In this document: positions 26,892 to 35,038 of the stretch, piece by piece | Layout of the letters: each line of letters begins with the position of its first letter | How positions within the stretch are numbered: position 1 is the first letter of the stretch | Assembly (NCBI GenBank): GCA_900299145.1 | Contig: OMIN01000081.1 | Location: forward strand, 1-64,000 | Direction of reading: 5' to 3' | DNA from: Betaproteobacteria bacterium | GTDB lineage: Bacteria > Pseudomonadota > Gammaproteobacteria > Burkholderiales > SG8-41 | DNA: 64,000 nucleotides | Program-made: the position numbers and the translations under genes | Notes under the pieces: generated by a model | Database searches by the model: none | Told to the model about the DNA's origin: nothing | Seen by the model: the letters and a program-made list of their open reading frames with translations, nothing else

Positions 26892-27899
26892 ATGAATAAA
26901 ATCAGATACTTAATAGTAACATGCTATTTGGCGCTGCTCGCCGCAGGCATAAGTGCGAACCCAGCACTGGCTGCCACTGCCGCCTCCGATTCTGCGCGCG
27001 ATTATCCCAACCGCCCCATCCGTTACATCCTGCCCAACGGCCCCGGCTCGAATGCCGATATTTTCAGCCGCCTGCTCGCGCAAAAGCTGAGCGACTACTT
27101 CGGCCAACAGGTGGTGGTCGACAGCCGTCCTGGCGCGGGCGGCATGCTGGGCATCGATATCGCCGCCAAGGCCGTGCCGGATGGTTACACCGTGGCGCGC
27201 GGCAATTCGCCGGGCCTAGCCATCGCGCCGCACGTCTACAAAAAAATGCCCTATGACGCGCTGGTCGATCTGGTGCCGGTGTCGCTGACGGACAACGGCC
27301 ACAACCTGCTGGCGGTGCATACCTCTGTTGCCGCCAACAACGTGCGCGAACTGATCGCGCTGATGAAGGCCAAGCCCGATGCGCTGGCCATGGCCTCACC
27401 CGGCGTGGGCTCGGCCGGGCATCTGGCCGGCGTGTTGTTCACCACGCTGGCGGGCGTGCGCTCGCTGCACGTGCCCTACAAAAGTGCCGGTGCGTCGATC
27501 ATCGCGGTGGTGGGCAACGAATCGCAATGGACCTTCGCCCCCATCGGCGCGCCACTGCCACACGTGCGCGCGGGCCGCCTGCGCGCGCTGGCGGTGGGCG
27601 GCGACAAGCGCGTGCCGCAGTTGCCCGAGGTTCCAACGGCCGCCGAGGCTGGCGTGACCGGCTATTACTCGACCAGCTGGGCCGGGCTGGTGGTGCCCAA
27701 GGGCACGCCACCCGCGATCATCGCCAAACTCAACACGGCGGTAGTGAAAGTGCTGGGCACGCCGGAAACCAAAGAACAGTTCCTTGCACAGGGCGGCGAA
27801 GCGGTGTCATCAACGCCGCAGGAATTCGCGCGGTTTATTCGTGCGGACTATGAGCGGATTGCGAAGGTGGCGCGAGTGGCGGGGTTGACGGCGGATTGA
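26892..27899 (+). CDS. Bug/TctC-type periplasmic solute receptor
   Basis: 335 residues. ATG 26892 is followed immediately by an AT19 repeat read as NKIRYL, giving n-region MNKIRYLIVTC and a hydrophobic core ending near NPALAATA. Core: YPNRPIRYILPNGPGSNADI, VYKKMPYDALVDLVPVSLTD, SLHVPYKSAGASIIAVVGNE. It is a close paralogue of the receptor at 23479-24501; the PNGPGSNAD loop differs from PGGPGSSAD there and may shift ligand preference. The frame is open further upstream, but no better start is seen. Confidence 0.92.
   Translation: MNKIRYLIVTCYLALLAAGISANPALAATAASDSARDYPNRPIRYILPNGPGSNADIFSRLLAQKLSDYFGQQVVVDSRPGAGGMLGIDIAAKAVPDGYTVARGNSPGLAIAPHVYKKMPYDALVDLVPVSLTDNGHNLLAVHTSVAANNVRELIALMKAKPDALAMASPGVGSAGHLAGVLFTTLAGVRSLHVPYKSAGASIIAVVGNESQWTFAPIGAPLPHVRAGRLRALAVGGDKRVPQLPEVPTAAEAGVTGYYSTSWAGLVVPKGTPPAIIAKLNTAVVKVLGTPETKEQFLAQGGEAVSSTPQEFARFIRADYERIAKVARVAGLTAD
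26895..26912 (+). repeat. AT19 repeat copy inside the 5' end of a Bug gene
   Basis: AATAAAATCAGATACTTA begins directly after the ATG of the Bug gene and encodes its residues 2-7. Core version CAGATACTTA. Confidence 0.8.
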
Positions 27900-27984
27900 G
27901 TTGGTGGGCTTTAGTAGTTGTTCGGCAAATGGATAACGGGTGCATGTCAGGATTGTATGCAATATTCAAGAGGCGTACGAAAAA

Positions 27985-28800
27985 TTACGTCGTCTTCGAG
28001 AGAACTGCCGCTCGGAAAACGTCGTTAAGTTGCCCCAGCACCGCCTCTTTGTCCCAAACGTCTGGCCGGCCTTGTCCCGAGAACGACGAGCCGTGACGTT
28101 CAAGCTCTTGCTCAATGAACTGGTTGATCTCAGGAACCTGATCGCCCATACCCAGCTCGCCAGTGTTTCGCTTCAGATCGAGTAGCCGGTCGACACTGGG
28201 CCTCAGTGATTCGGGCAAAACACTATCTAGCAAGCGCGCGAATTCTACGGGTGGAACACCCTTGCCTTGCTCTATGTAGCGAATCGCCAGCAACGGGCGG
28301 AGAACATAGAAATATTTCTTGAGTCGAACTTGCGGCGCGAACAAATACTCTCTTGCGTTACCTCGGGCCATGTGACTGTAGTGGTAGCACAAGGCAACGG
28401 AATTCATTACCTTTGGAGCCAAAGCCCGCAACGCGTCAGCAAATGATCCTGCCTCGATGTATCTGACCGGGCTATTCAGCCATTCCATCAATGCGCCGTT
28501 CGTGCGAGTCAGCAGATGCAACGCTTTCCTTATGTCCCAACCGCCACAATCGATTTCATCGGCAATTGGGTACTCGATTACATCCCGGCGGCGTTCAATA
28601 TCAAAAGACAGATACCAGTTAGGCTTGCGTACATATATAAAACGAACATCATAGTCGGAGTCCGGAGATGCGAAGCCCCACGCACGACTTCCCGATTCAC
28701 AGGCATAGAGAATGCGAACGTCGTGTTCGATTTCTGCTGCTCTGAGCCTTCGTAATATTTCCGCTCGAACAGAGCCGCCAACTATTTCTTCACCTAGCAT
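27985..28800 (-). CDS. nucleotidyltransferase, DNA polymerase beta superfamily (RlaP/YcgL-like)
   Basis: 271 residues from ATG 28800. YACESGSRAWGFASPDSDYD (residues 32-51) holds the Gly-Ser and paired-aspartate signature of polymerase-beta-type nucleotidyltransferases. The following VRFIYVRKPNWYLSF, WDIRKALHLLTRTNGALMEW and FYVLRPLLAIRYIEQG fit the predicted nucleotidyltransferase family found in phages and bacteria and linked to RNA repair in some genomes. The natural substrate is unknown. It lies alone between a Bug gene and an inverted repeat and has a more AT-rich codon choice than its neighbours, compatible with transfer. Confidence 0.8.
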   Translation of the reverse strand: MLGEEIVGGSVRAEILRRLRAAEIEHDVRILYACESGSRAWGFASPDSDYDVRFIYVRKPNWYLSFDIERRRDVIEYPIADEIDCGGWDIRKALHLLTRTNGALMEWLNSPVRYIEAGSFADALRALAPKVMNSVALCYHYSHMARGNAREYLFAPQVRLKKYFYVLRPLLAIRYIEQGKGVPPVEFARLLDSVLPESLRPSVDRLLDLKRNTGELGMGDQVPEINQFIEQELERHGSSFSGQGRPDVWDKEAVLGQLNDVFRAAVLSKTT

Positions 28801-28850
28801 CGAAAGGTTCGTCCACGTTTGACAGTGCCGCGTAACGCAGCGATTAGCAA

Positions 28851-28913
28851 GTAGGGTGCAATCCCACTGCGCCACATGCCAATTCAAACCGGTGCAATAG
28901 GATTGCACCCTAC
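28851..28913. repeat. inverted repeat GTAGGGTGCAATCC
   Basis: GTAGGGTGCAATCC at 28851-28864 and its exact complement at 28900-28913 flank about 35 nt. This is a small imperfect palindromic unit of the kind scattered between genes in many proteobacteria. It lies between the nucleotidyltransferase gene and the end of the MmgE/PrpD gene. Confidence 0.75.
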
Positions 28914-28918
28914 AACGT

Positions 28919-30394
28919 CTACGGCGCAAGCACCCGCACAATCTCAGTAACATCCCGCTGATGCTCCAGACCCCGCACCAGTTCAATCGCACGGTCAATG
29001 TTCTTCGCCGCAATCGGCTTCGCCGCAAACGACACGCAGTCGCGAAACTTGGCTTCGATCACATCCCAGCCCACGCGCTGTTTCGGATCGCCGGGCACGC
29101 TGTCGGGCTGGCTGGTCAGTAGCCGCCCGTCCTTGGTTTTGATTTCGACGGACACCATGCCGATGGAGCCACCAGAGCCGCCGCGCGCCATTTTCTGTTC
29201 GGGCGCGGGGCGGTAGCTCACCTTGTCGGCCATCGCCAGTGCCGCCGGATCGCGCAGGCCTTCGTCGGTGTAGTCGCGCAAGGTAACGTTGCCGCGCGCC
29301 ATCATTACGCCGGTGGTGAACGGGATGCTGTATTTGCCGTCGATGCTGACCTGTGGGCGGCGCTTTTTGTCGAGCGGTTCGCACAGCAGTTGTGTGCCGC
29401 CGGTGCCACCGACGATGGTGATGGATTCGACATCTTCGGGTTGGAGCTTGTGGGTGTTGCGCAGGATCAGCGTCGCCGCGTTGGTGGGGCGGGTGTAGGC
29501 GCAGGCGGGCCATACCTTGAAACCGTGGGTTTTTAGCAGCGGGAAGCGCGTGCCGAGTTCGCCGATCACGGCGTCCCAGTGCGGCGTGCCGGTGCGCACG
29601 TAGTTGTGAAACATGCCGTAGCGCCCTTCGAGAAATTCTTTGTCGCCGATGATGCCGCGCCGTGCCATCTCCGCGCCCGCAGTGGCTGCCTGACCCGAGA
29701 AGCCCGCCTGCATCGCGCGCATGTGGGTGGCCGCGCCCACCGCCATTTGGCGGCTGCCGCTCATCTGGTTGTAGCCGATGCCGAGCGCGTTTTCCATTCT
29801 ATCTTCGTCGAGGCCGAGCAGACGCCCCGCAGTAGCCGAGCCGGAGATGAAGCCGAACAGTTGCGTGGCGAACCAGCCTTCGGCCATGGTCCAGTCAGGG
29901 ATGTCGATGCCGAGCGACAGGCGGGTGTGGATGTCGGTGCCGGCGACGATGGCGGTGAGAAAATCCTTGCCGTTGATGTGCGTGCCTTGCAGGGCGAGCT
30001 TTTCCGCGATGGCGAAGCCCGGCGGGATGGTGGAAATGCTCACATGCCCGCCGTCGCTCACGTCGTCGTAATCGAGCATGTGGCCGAGGCTGCCGTTGAC
30101 CATGGCCGCCCACGGCGCGGGCGCCTTGCCGCCGAAACCCCAGAGGGTTGCTTCCGCCTTTCCGCCGAGATCGCGCACGTACTCGTGCACCAGCGTGGCT
30201 TCTTCATTGACGCCGCTGGCGCCGATGGCCACACCCAGCGTGTCGAGCACGCATTGCTTGGTGAGTTCGATCAGCTCGCCTGGTATGGCCTCGTAACGCA
30301 ACGTGGCGGCGTGGCGCGCGAGTTTGCGCGATGCGTCCTTGCCGGTGGTTGCCGATGCGGATGCGGATACAGCGGGTTTGAGCACGCTACTCAT
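28919..30394 (-). CDS. MmgE/PrpD family protein
   Basis: 491 residues from ATG 30394 (MSSVLKPAVSASASATTGKD); GGAG is 7 nt before it. HMLDYDDVSDGGHVSISTIP, FGFISGSATAGRLLGLDEDR and GFKVWPACAYTRPTNAATLI mark the PrpD-like fold. Compared with the paralogue at 2917-4356 the catalytic-region motif is YDDVSDGGHVS rather than YDDTHDIAVMHP, so a different substrate is likely. Upstream in the same direction is a Bug receptor whose gene ends 58 nt earlier; a double AT19 unit fills that gap. Confidence 0.88.
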   Translation of the reverse strand: MSSVLKPAVSASASATTGKDASRKLARHAATLRYEAIPGELIELTKQCVLDTLGVAIGASGVNEEATLVHEYVRDLGGKAEATLWGFGGKAPAPWAAMVNGSLGHMLDYDDVSDGGHVSISTIPPGFAIAEKLALQGTHINGKDFLTAIVAGTDIHTRLSLGIDIPDWTMAEGWFATQLFGFISGSATAGRLLGLDEDRMENALGIGYNQMSGSRQMAVGAATHMRAMQAGFSGQAATAGAEMARRGIIGDKEFLEGRYGMFHNYVRTGTPHWDAVIGELGTRFPLLKTHGFKVWPACAYTRPTNAATLILRNTHKLQPEDVESITIVGGTGGTQLLCEPLDKKRRPQVSIDGKYSIPFTTGVMMARGNVTLRDYTDEGLRDPAALAMADKVSYRPAPEQKMARGGSGGSIGMVSVEIKTKDGRLLTSQPDSVPGDPKQRVGWDVIEAKFRDCVSFAAKPIAAKNIDRAIELVRGLEHQRDVTEIVRVLAP

Positions 30395-30405
30395 GGGAAG
30401 CTCCA

Positions 30406-30437
30406 ATACAAAATAGTTATATAAAACAAATACTTAT
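30406..30437 (+). repeat. two adjacent AT19 units
   Basis: The first unit at 30406-30420 (ATACAAAATAGTTAT, partial) is followed directly by ATAAAACAAATACTTAT at 30421-30437. Each lacks one or two bases of the consensus. It sits between two leftward genes (Bug receptor, MmgE/PrpD) and points against them. This is the only tandem arrangement seen. Confidence 0.65.
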
Positions 30438-30452
30438 CTAATATTCGTTCTG

Positions 30453-31439
30453 CTATTCGATTTTGATACCCGAAGTCTTGATGAATTTGTCCCAAACTTC
30501 AACCTCGCGGGCAACGGCTTTCTGGAATTCCTCCGGTGTGTGGCGCGGTGCGGATTCCGCCGCATCGGCCGCGAGTTTTTCCTTCATCTCGGGCGAGTAC
30601 ATCACGTCCAGCACATCGCGGTTGATGATGCGCACAATAGGCGTGGGGGTCTTCGCCGGCGCGAACACGCCGTACCAACTGTTCAGCTCAAAACCCGGCA
30701 CGCCCGATTCCGCAATGGTTGGCAAGTCGGCGAAGGCAGCGGCGCGGCGCGCGCTGGTGACCGCCAGCGCGCGCAATTTGGCAGTGCGCACCAGGGGCGT
30801 GGCGGTCAACGAGTTGGTGATGGCCAGTTGCACGCGGCCACCGATTAAATCCACCATCGACTGCCCGCTGCCCTTGTAAGGGATGTGCGTCATCGGCACG
30901 CCGGCCATCGATTTAAACATCTCCATCCCCAGATGCACCACCGAGCCGGTGCCGCTGGAGGCATAAACCAGCGACTTCGTTTTTGCGAGGGCGATGAGTT
31001 CCTTGACCGAATTGACCGGCAATGCCGGCGTGACCACCAGCAGATACGGCAGTACCACCATGCGCACCACGGGCGTGAAGGCCCTGAGGATATCCACCTG
31101 CACGGTTTTCAGCAGCATGCCAGTGATGTTCTGCGCGCTCAGCGTGGTGAGCGTGTAACCATCGGGGGCGGCCTGTGCCGCGATATCCAGCGAAATCGCG
31201 CCCAGCGCGCCAGCGCGATTGTCGATCACCACGGAACGGTTCCAGCGCTCGCCGAGTTTCAGTGCCGCAATGCGCATGATCACATCCGAACCGCTACCCG
31301 GCGGCGCACCCACCAGCACGCGTACGGGCTTGACCGGGTACGGGCTCTGCGCGTGCGCAGGTGCGGCGCCAAAGACCACCGCAAGCGCCGCCAGCGCAAG
31401 CGTTGCCATCGACAATGCAAAAGCGGATCGTGCGCGCAT
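30453..31439 (-). CDS. Bug/TctC-type periplasmic solute receptor
   Basis: 328 residues. Signal peptide MRARSAFALSMATLALAALA, cleavage near AHA-QSPYPVKP. Core: VLVGAPPGSGSDVIMRIAAL, DNRAGALGAISLDIAAQ, THIPYKGSGQSMVDLIGG, PTIAESGVPGFELNSWYGVF. APPGSGSD in the first ligand loop differs from the common PGG form. It precedes the MmgE/PrpD gene in the same direction, so the pair may import and process one carboxylic acid. Confidence 0.9.
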   Translation of the reverse strand: MRARSAFALSMATLALAALAVVFGAAPAHAQSPYPVKPVRVLVGAPPGSGSDVIMRIAALKLGERWNRSVVIDNRAGALGAISLDIAAQAAPDGYTLTTLSAQNITGMLLKTVQVDILRAFTPVVRMVVLPYLLVVTPALPVNSVKELIALAKTKSLVYASSGTGSVVHLGMEMFKSMAGVPMTHIPYKGSGQSMVDLIGGRVQLAITNSLTATPLVRTAKLRALAVTSARRAAAFADLPTIAESGVPGFELNSWYGVFAPAKTPTPIVRIINRDVLDVMYSPEMKEKLAADAAESAPRHTPEEFQKAVAREVEVWDKFIKTSGIKIE

Positions 31440-31636
31440 GCGAGACCGTTTGTGCGTGGGGAAAATTGAGCATACTTAACGCAAACATACGGGTCAATCG
31501 CGCAATGCGAATGGCAAGACCGCAAGGCCGTCCGCTTTATGAAAAGCGCGTGCAGCAAAGCCGCCCCGGAGCGTAAAATCCACGGCTCATCCCGTACACC
31601 CCGTTACACGCGGCCTCACCCCCAAGAGCACACGCC

Positions 31637-32569
31637 ATGGATTCCAAGTTGAAAACGAAGCGCCTGCAGGAACTGATTCACCGCAAAGGCAAGGTGCTGG
31701 CGGTACTGCACACGCCCACCGCGCAAACCGCGCGCATCATGGAAAAGGCGGGCTGCGAAGCGGCCTTCGTCGGCACCAGTGGCGTGGTGGGCAACTACAC
31801 GGGCATGTCGGATGTCGGCACGGCAACCATGACCGAATGCGTGCAAATCGCCGGGTGGATCGCCAACAGCGTTGACTTCCCCATCATCATCGACGGCGAC
31901 ACCGGCCACGGCGGCATCATGGCCGTACGGCGGCTGGTGCGTGAGTCGATCCACGCGGGCATCTCGGGCATCCGCATCGACGATCAGCCGATTGAAGGCA
32001 AACGCAAAACCCAAACCGCGGGCATGGAAGTCGTGCCCATTGAGCAGGCCATCGCGCGCTATCGCGCGGCAGTGGACATGAAGAACGAACTGGATCCGAA
32101 TTTCGTGGTGATGGCGCAGTGCTACGCACGCGATGCGGCCAACAGCAATCTGGACGACACCATCACGCGGCTGAAAGCCTATCGTGAGGAAGCCGGCGTC
32201 GATTGGGTGCAGCTCGAATCACCGCATTCGCAGGACGAAATCCGCCGTGCACGTGCCGCGGTGACCTGCCCGCTCTCGTTCATGAAGGGCAAGCTCGGCC
32301 GCTACCTCACGCTCGAGGAGCATCTCGCCCTGGGCGTGACCATCGCGTGGTACCCCGGCTTTACGCACCACGTGCTGTGGGCGGCGATGTGGGAATTCAT
32401 GCAGGATTTCAATCAGCGGGGTATCGCCGCGTGGGATGATTTCGTCGAGCGCCACAAAGATAAACCTTACCCGCGCCCCGACGTCGGGCCTGAGGGAGAA
32501 GGCGCGGACAAGCAGCGGATGCTGGAAGAAAAGTATTTTTCGGCGGAGATGCTGGCTAAATACCGGTGA
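31637..32569 (+). CDS. isocitrate lyase/PEP mutase superfamily protein
   Basis: 310 residues, a TIM-barrel member of the superfamily. The N-terminal LAVLHTPTAQTARIMEKAGC and IIDGDTGHGGIMAVRRLVRE, with the metal-site DGDTGHG, are typical. The catalytic loop that normally reads KRCGH or KKCGH is KRKTQT here, so the usual active-site cysteine is missing and lyase activity of the isocitrate type is doubtful. Another reaction, such as hydrolysis, mutase or a decarboxylation, is possible. An amidohydrolase gene and a Bug gene follow on the same strand. Confidence 0.82.
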   Translation: MDSKLKTKRLQELIHRKGKVLAVLHTPTAQTARIMEKAGCEAAFVGTSGVVGNYTGMSDVGTATMTECVQIAGWIANSVDFPIIIDGDTGHGGIMAVRRLVRESIHAGISGIRIDDQPIEGKRKTQTAGMEVVPIEQAIARYRAAVDMKNELDPNFVVMAQCYARDAANSNLDDTITRLKAYREEAGVDWVQLESPHSQDEIRRARAAVTCPLSFMKGKLGRYLTLEEHLALGVTIAWYPGFTHHVLWAAMWEFMQDFNQRGIAAWDDFVERHKDKPYPRPDVGPEGEGADKQRMLEEKYFSAEMLAKYR

Positions 32570-32571
32570 AT

Positions 32572-32654
32572 GGTGAACAGTGAACGGTAAACAGCGGATC
32601 GTTGCATGCCGCGAACTGCTGTTCCTGTTTGCTGTTCACAGTTCACTGTTTACT
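32572..32654. repeat. imperfect inverted repeat, GTGAACAGTGAAC arms
   Basis: The left arm GGTGAACAGTGAACGGTAAA and the right arm containing GCTGTTCACAGTTCACTG are imperfect complements separated by about 35 nt. It fills the gap between the PEP-mutase-like gene and the amidohydrolase gene and could fold in RNA. It ends before the AAGGAG of the next gene. Confidence 0.55.
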
Positions 32655-32679
32655 TCTCAAAATTGAGCAAGGAGCACCC

Positions 32680-33831
32680 ATGGCCAAAAACGGCTTCAAA
32701 ATTTTCGATTCCGACACCCACGTCGGCCCGCTGATTAACGTGCTCGATCCGTTCATGACGGACGCCGAGAGGAAAAAACTCGAAGGCTGGTCGGAATTCA
32801 AGGCCATCAACAAAAAAGGCGACATCACCTATAACCGCGGGCAGCGGCGCTATCGACGCAAGCTCAGTACGGCGAAGGCGGAAACAGCGCCGGCGGGCTA
32901 TATGGCGGGTTTCACCGGTGTGGCGAAAAAACGCGAGGTGTCGCCGCTCGTCGATGCCGACGCGCACGAGCGCATCAAGGACATGGATTTCGAGGGCGTG
33001 GATGTGAATCTCACGCTGCCCTCGGGCTGGTGGGGCACGTGGACGTCGCACGAAGACATTGCACTCGAAGCCGGCATGTTCCGCGCCTATCACCGCTGGA
33101 TGGATGCCTACTGCGGCAAATATCCCGAACGTCTCGGCGGCGTCATTTGCGCCAGTGGGCGTGACGTGAAAAGCGCCGTGGAAGAAATCAAGCGCTGGGG
33201 CAAATCGCGCTGGGCGTGGGGTGTGCTGCCGTATGCGCCTTACGGCATGCCGCTGGATCATCCGGATTTCGAGCCGGTGTGGGCCGCCGCTGAAGAGCAT
33301 GATCTCGCCATTACGCTGCATACGTTTACCGTAATGCCGCCGTATGCGCCGGGCGGCACCGACAACTGGGAAAATCTTTTCCTGCAACGCTCCGCCGCGC
33401 ACCCGTGGTGCGGCATGCGCAACATGGCGTCGCTCATCGGCTCGGGCTTGATGGATCGCTACCCGAAACTGCGCATCGGCACGCTGGAGGCCGGCCACGG
33501 CTGGCTGCCGTTCTGGATGGCGCGCATTGATGAACACGCGCGCACCATCCGTTCGGAAATTCCGAATCTCAAAATGATGCCCAGCGAGTACGTGCTGTCC
33601 GGCCGTTATTTCCAGAGCATCGAAATTCCCGAAGGCTGCAAGCTGACCAGCGCGGTGATGGATATGGTCGGCGACGATGTGTTGATGTATGCCTCCGATT
33701 ACCCGCACGGCGAAAGTCATTTCCCGGAATCGGTCGATCTCTTTCTGGCGTGGGACATGTCGAATGCGCGCAAACAAAAGCTGCTGTGGGATAACGCGTG
33801 CAAGCTGTATGCGCGTAGTGGGCTGAAGTAG
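32680..33831 (+). CDS. amidohydrolase family protein (Amidohydrolase_2 type)
   Basis: 383 residues from ATG 32680 with AAGGAG 7 nt upstream. The first metal motif is FDSDTHVGP. Later GLMDRYPKLRIGTLEAGHGW and DDVLMYASDYPHGESHFPES supply the His/Asp region of the family; SDYPHGE is the usual SDYPH metal-acid box. Members decarboxylate or hydrolyse aromatic or cyclic acids in the cytoplasm. The substrate is unknown. It follows the PEP-mutase-like gene and precedes a Bug receptor on the same strand. Confidence 0.88.
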   Translation: MAKNGFKIFDSDTHVGPLINVLDPFMTDAERKKLEGWSEFKAINKKGDITYNRGQRRYRRKLSTAKAETAPAGYMAGFTGVAKKREVSPLVDADAHERIKDMDFEGVDVNLTLPSGWWGTWTSHEDIALEAGMFRAYHRWMDAYCGKYPERLGGVICASGRDVKSAVEEIKRWGKSRWAWGVLPYAPYGMPLDHPDFEPVWAAAEEHDLAITLHTFTVMPPYAPGGTDNWENLFLQRSAAHPWCGMRNMASLIGSGLMDRYPKLRIGTLEAGHGWLPFWMARIDEHARTIRSEIPNLKMMPSEYVLSGRYFQSIEIPEGCKLTSAVMDMVGDDVLMYASDYPHGESHFPESVDLFLAWDMSNARKQKLLWDNACKLYARSGLK

Positions 33832-33845
33832 CGTGCAGTCTTAAA

Positions 33846-34889
33846 TTGCGCGAACGCATTCTTGCTCCACTGGTTATTCCGGCGCATGCTGGAATAACGG
33901 GGATTATTTATAAGTATCTGTTTTTATTGATATTTTTTTGTTCCGGTTGGGTGGCATCTGCGTTCGCGCAGAGTAGTGGCAGCCCCGCAACCAACTACCC
34001 GGCAAAACCCGTGCGCGTGTACGTCGGCTTTGCGCCGGGGGGCGCCACCGACATTGTGGCGCGCATGTTTGCGCAAAAATTGAGCGAGAGCCTCGGCCGT
34101 TCGTTCGTTGTGGAGAATCGCCCCGGCGGTGGCGGCATCGCCGCCACCACGCTGGTGCTGAAATCGCCTGCCGACGGCTACGCGATACTTGCGATTTCAG
34201 GCACTTACACCATCACGCCCGCGATCACCAAAACACTGCCCTACGATTCGCTTAAGGATTTTGCGCAGATTTCGATGGTGAATCAGTCGCCGTTTCTTGT
34301 CGTGGTGCATCCCGCGCTGCCGGTAAAAGTCATGCGCGATCTGGTTGCGCTGGCGAAAGCCCAGCCCGGCAAACTCGACTACGGCTCGGCGGGCCAGGGC
34401 AGCAACGTGCATCTGTCAGTGGAACTCCTCGCCAACATGGCCGGCATCAAAATGACGCATGTGCCGTACAAAGGCACCGGGCAGGCGCTGATCGATTTGA
34501 TGGCCGGGCAAGTGCAACTCACGATCGCGAATATTTTGTCAGGCCTGCCCTACGCGCGCTCCGGGCGCATGCGCGGGTTGGCGGTGACCGGCGCGCGGCG
34601 CGTGAAAGCCGCACCGGAGATTCCCACTGTCAGCGAATCGGGCGTGCCGGGCTACGAGGTGGCAAGCTGGAACGGCTGGCTGGCGCACGCCGCAACACCG
34701 CCGGAAATCATCGCCAAACTCAACACCGAACTGGTCAAGGCTGCCCGCGCGCCCGATATCGGCGAGCGCATGGCGGGGGACGGCGGCGAGCCGCTGGGCA
34801 CCACGCCGGAGCAATTCCGCCAGCACCTGGCCGACGAAATTGCGCGCTGGCGCAAGGTGGTGCAGGTGGCGGGCATACGCGTGGAGTAA
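33846..34889 (+). CDS. Bug/TctC-type periplasmic solute receptor, start uncertain
   Basis: Up to 347 residues. From NYPAKPVRVYVGFAPGGATD onward it is an ordinary receptor (ENRPGGGGIA, MTHVPYKGTGQALIDLMAGQ, PTVSESGVPGYEVASWNGWL). There is no in-frame ATG before the signal peptide. The only open choices are TTG 33846, CTG or ATT codons around 33902, or an internal TTG. The region between is a hairpin repeat (33873-33898) and then an AT19 copy read as IYKYLFLLI, which merges into the hydrophobic core FFCSGWVASAFAQ. The natural start may have been replaced by these repeats, or a rare start is used. Confidence 0.8.
   Translation: MRERILAPLVIPAHAGITGIIYKYLFLLIFFCSGWVASAFAQSSGSPATNYPAKPVRVYVGFAPGGATDIVARMFAQKLSESLGRSFVVENRPGGGGIAATTLVLKSPADGYAILAISGTYTITPAITKTLPYDSLKDFAQISMVNQSPFLVVVHPALPVKVMRDLVALAKAQPGKLDYGSAGQGSNVHLSVELLANMAGIKMTHVPYKGTGQALIDLMAGQVQLTIANILSGLPYARSGRMRGLAVTGARRVKAAPEIPTVSESGVPGYEVASWNGWLAHAATPPEIIAKLNTELVKAARAPDIGERMAGDGGEPLGTTPEQFRQHLADEIARWRKVVQVAGIRVE
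33873..33898. repeat. hairpin repeat, GTTATTCC type
   Basis: GTTATTCCGGC and GCTGGAATAAC pair (one G-T) around GCAT. It is the same general class as the ATTCCAGC hairpins. It lies within the apparent 5' end of the Bug frame, 11 nt before an AT19 copy. Confidence 0.6.
33910..33928 (-). repeat. AT19 repeat copy inside the 5' end of a Bug gene
   Basis: The minus strand reads AATAAAAACAGATACTTAT, a full-length match with the CAGATACTTA core. The plus-strand gene reads through the opposite strand as YKYLFLLI and uses it as signal-peptide sequence. Confidence 0.8.
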
Positions 34890-35038
34890 GCACGGCGGGT
34901 TCGCGCCGATCCCGCTCTGATGCTGTCAACCGGTAGGGGTGCTCAGGCATTCTGTTATATTCGGTGCCCCCGTGGCGCGACGTGCGCACGGCTTTAAATT
35001 CCCCAAGATAGCTTACTTCCTTAATCCTCCCCAACCCC

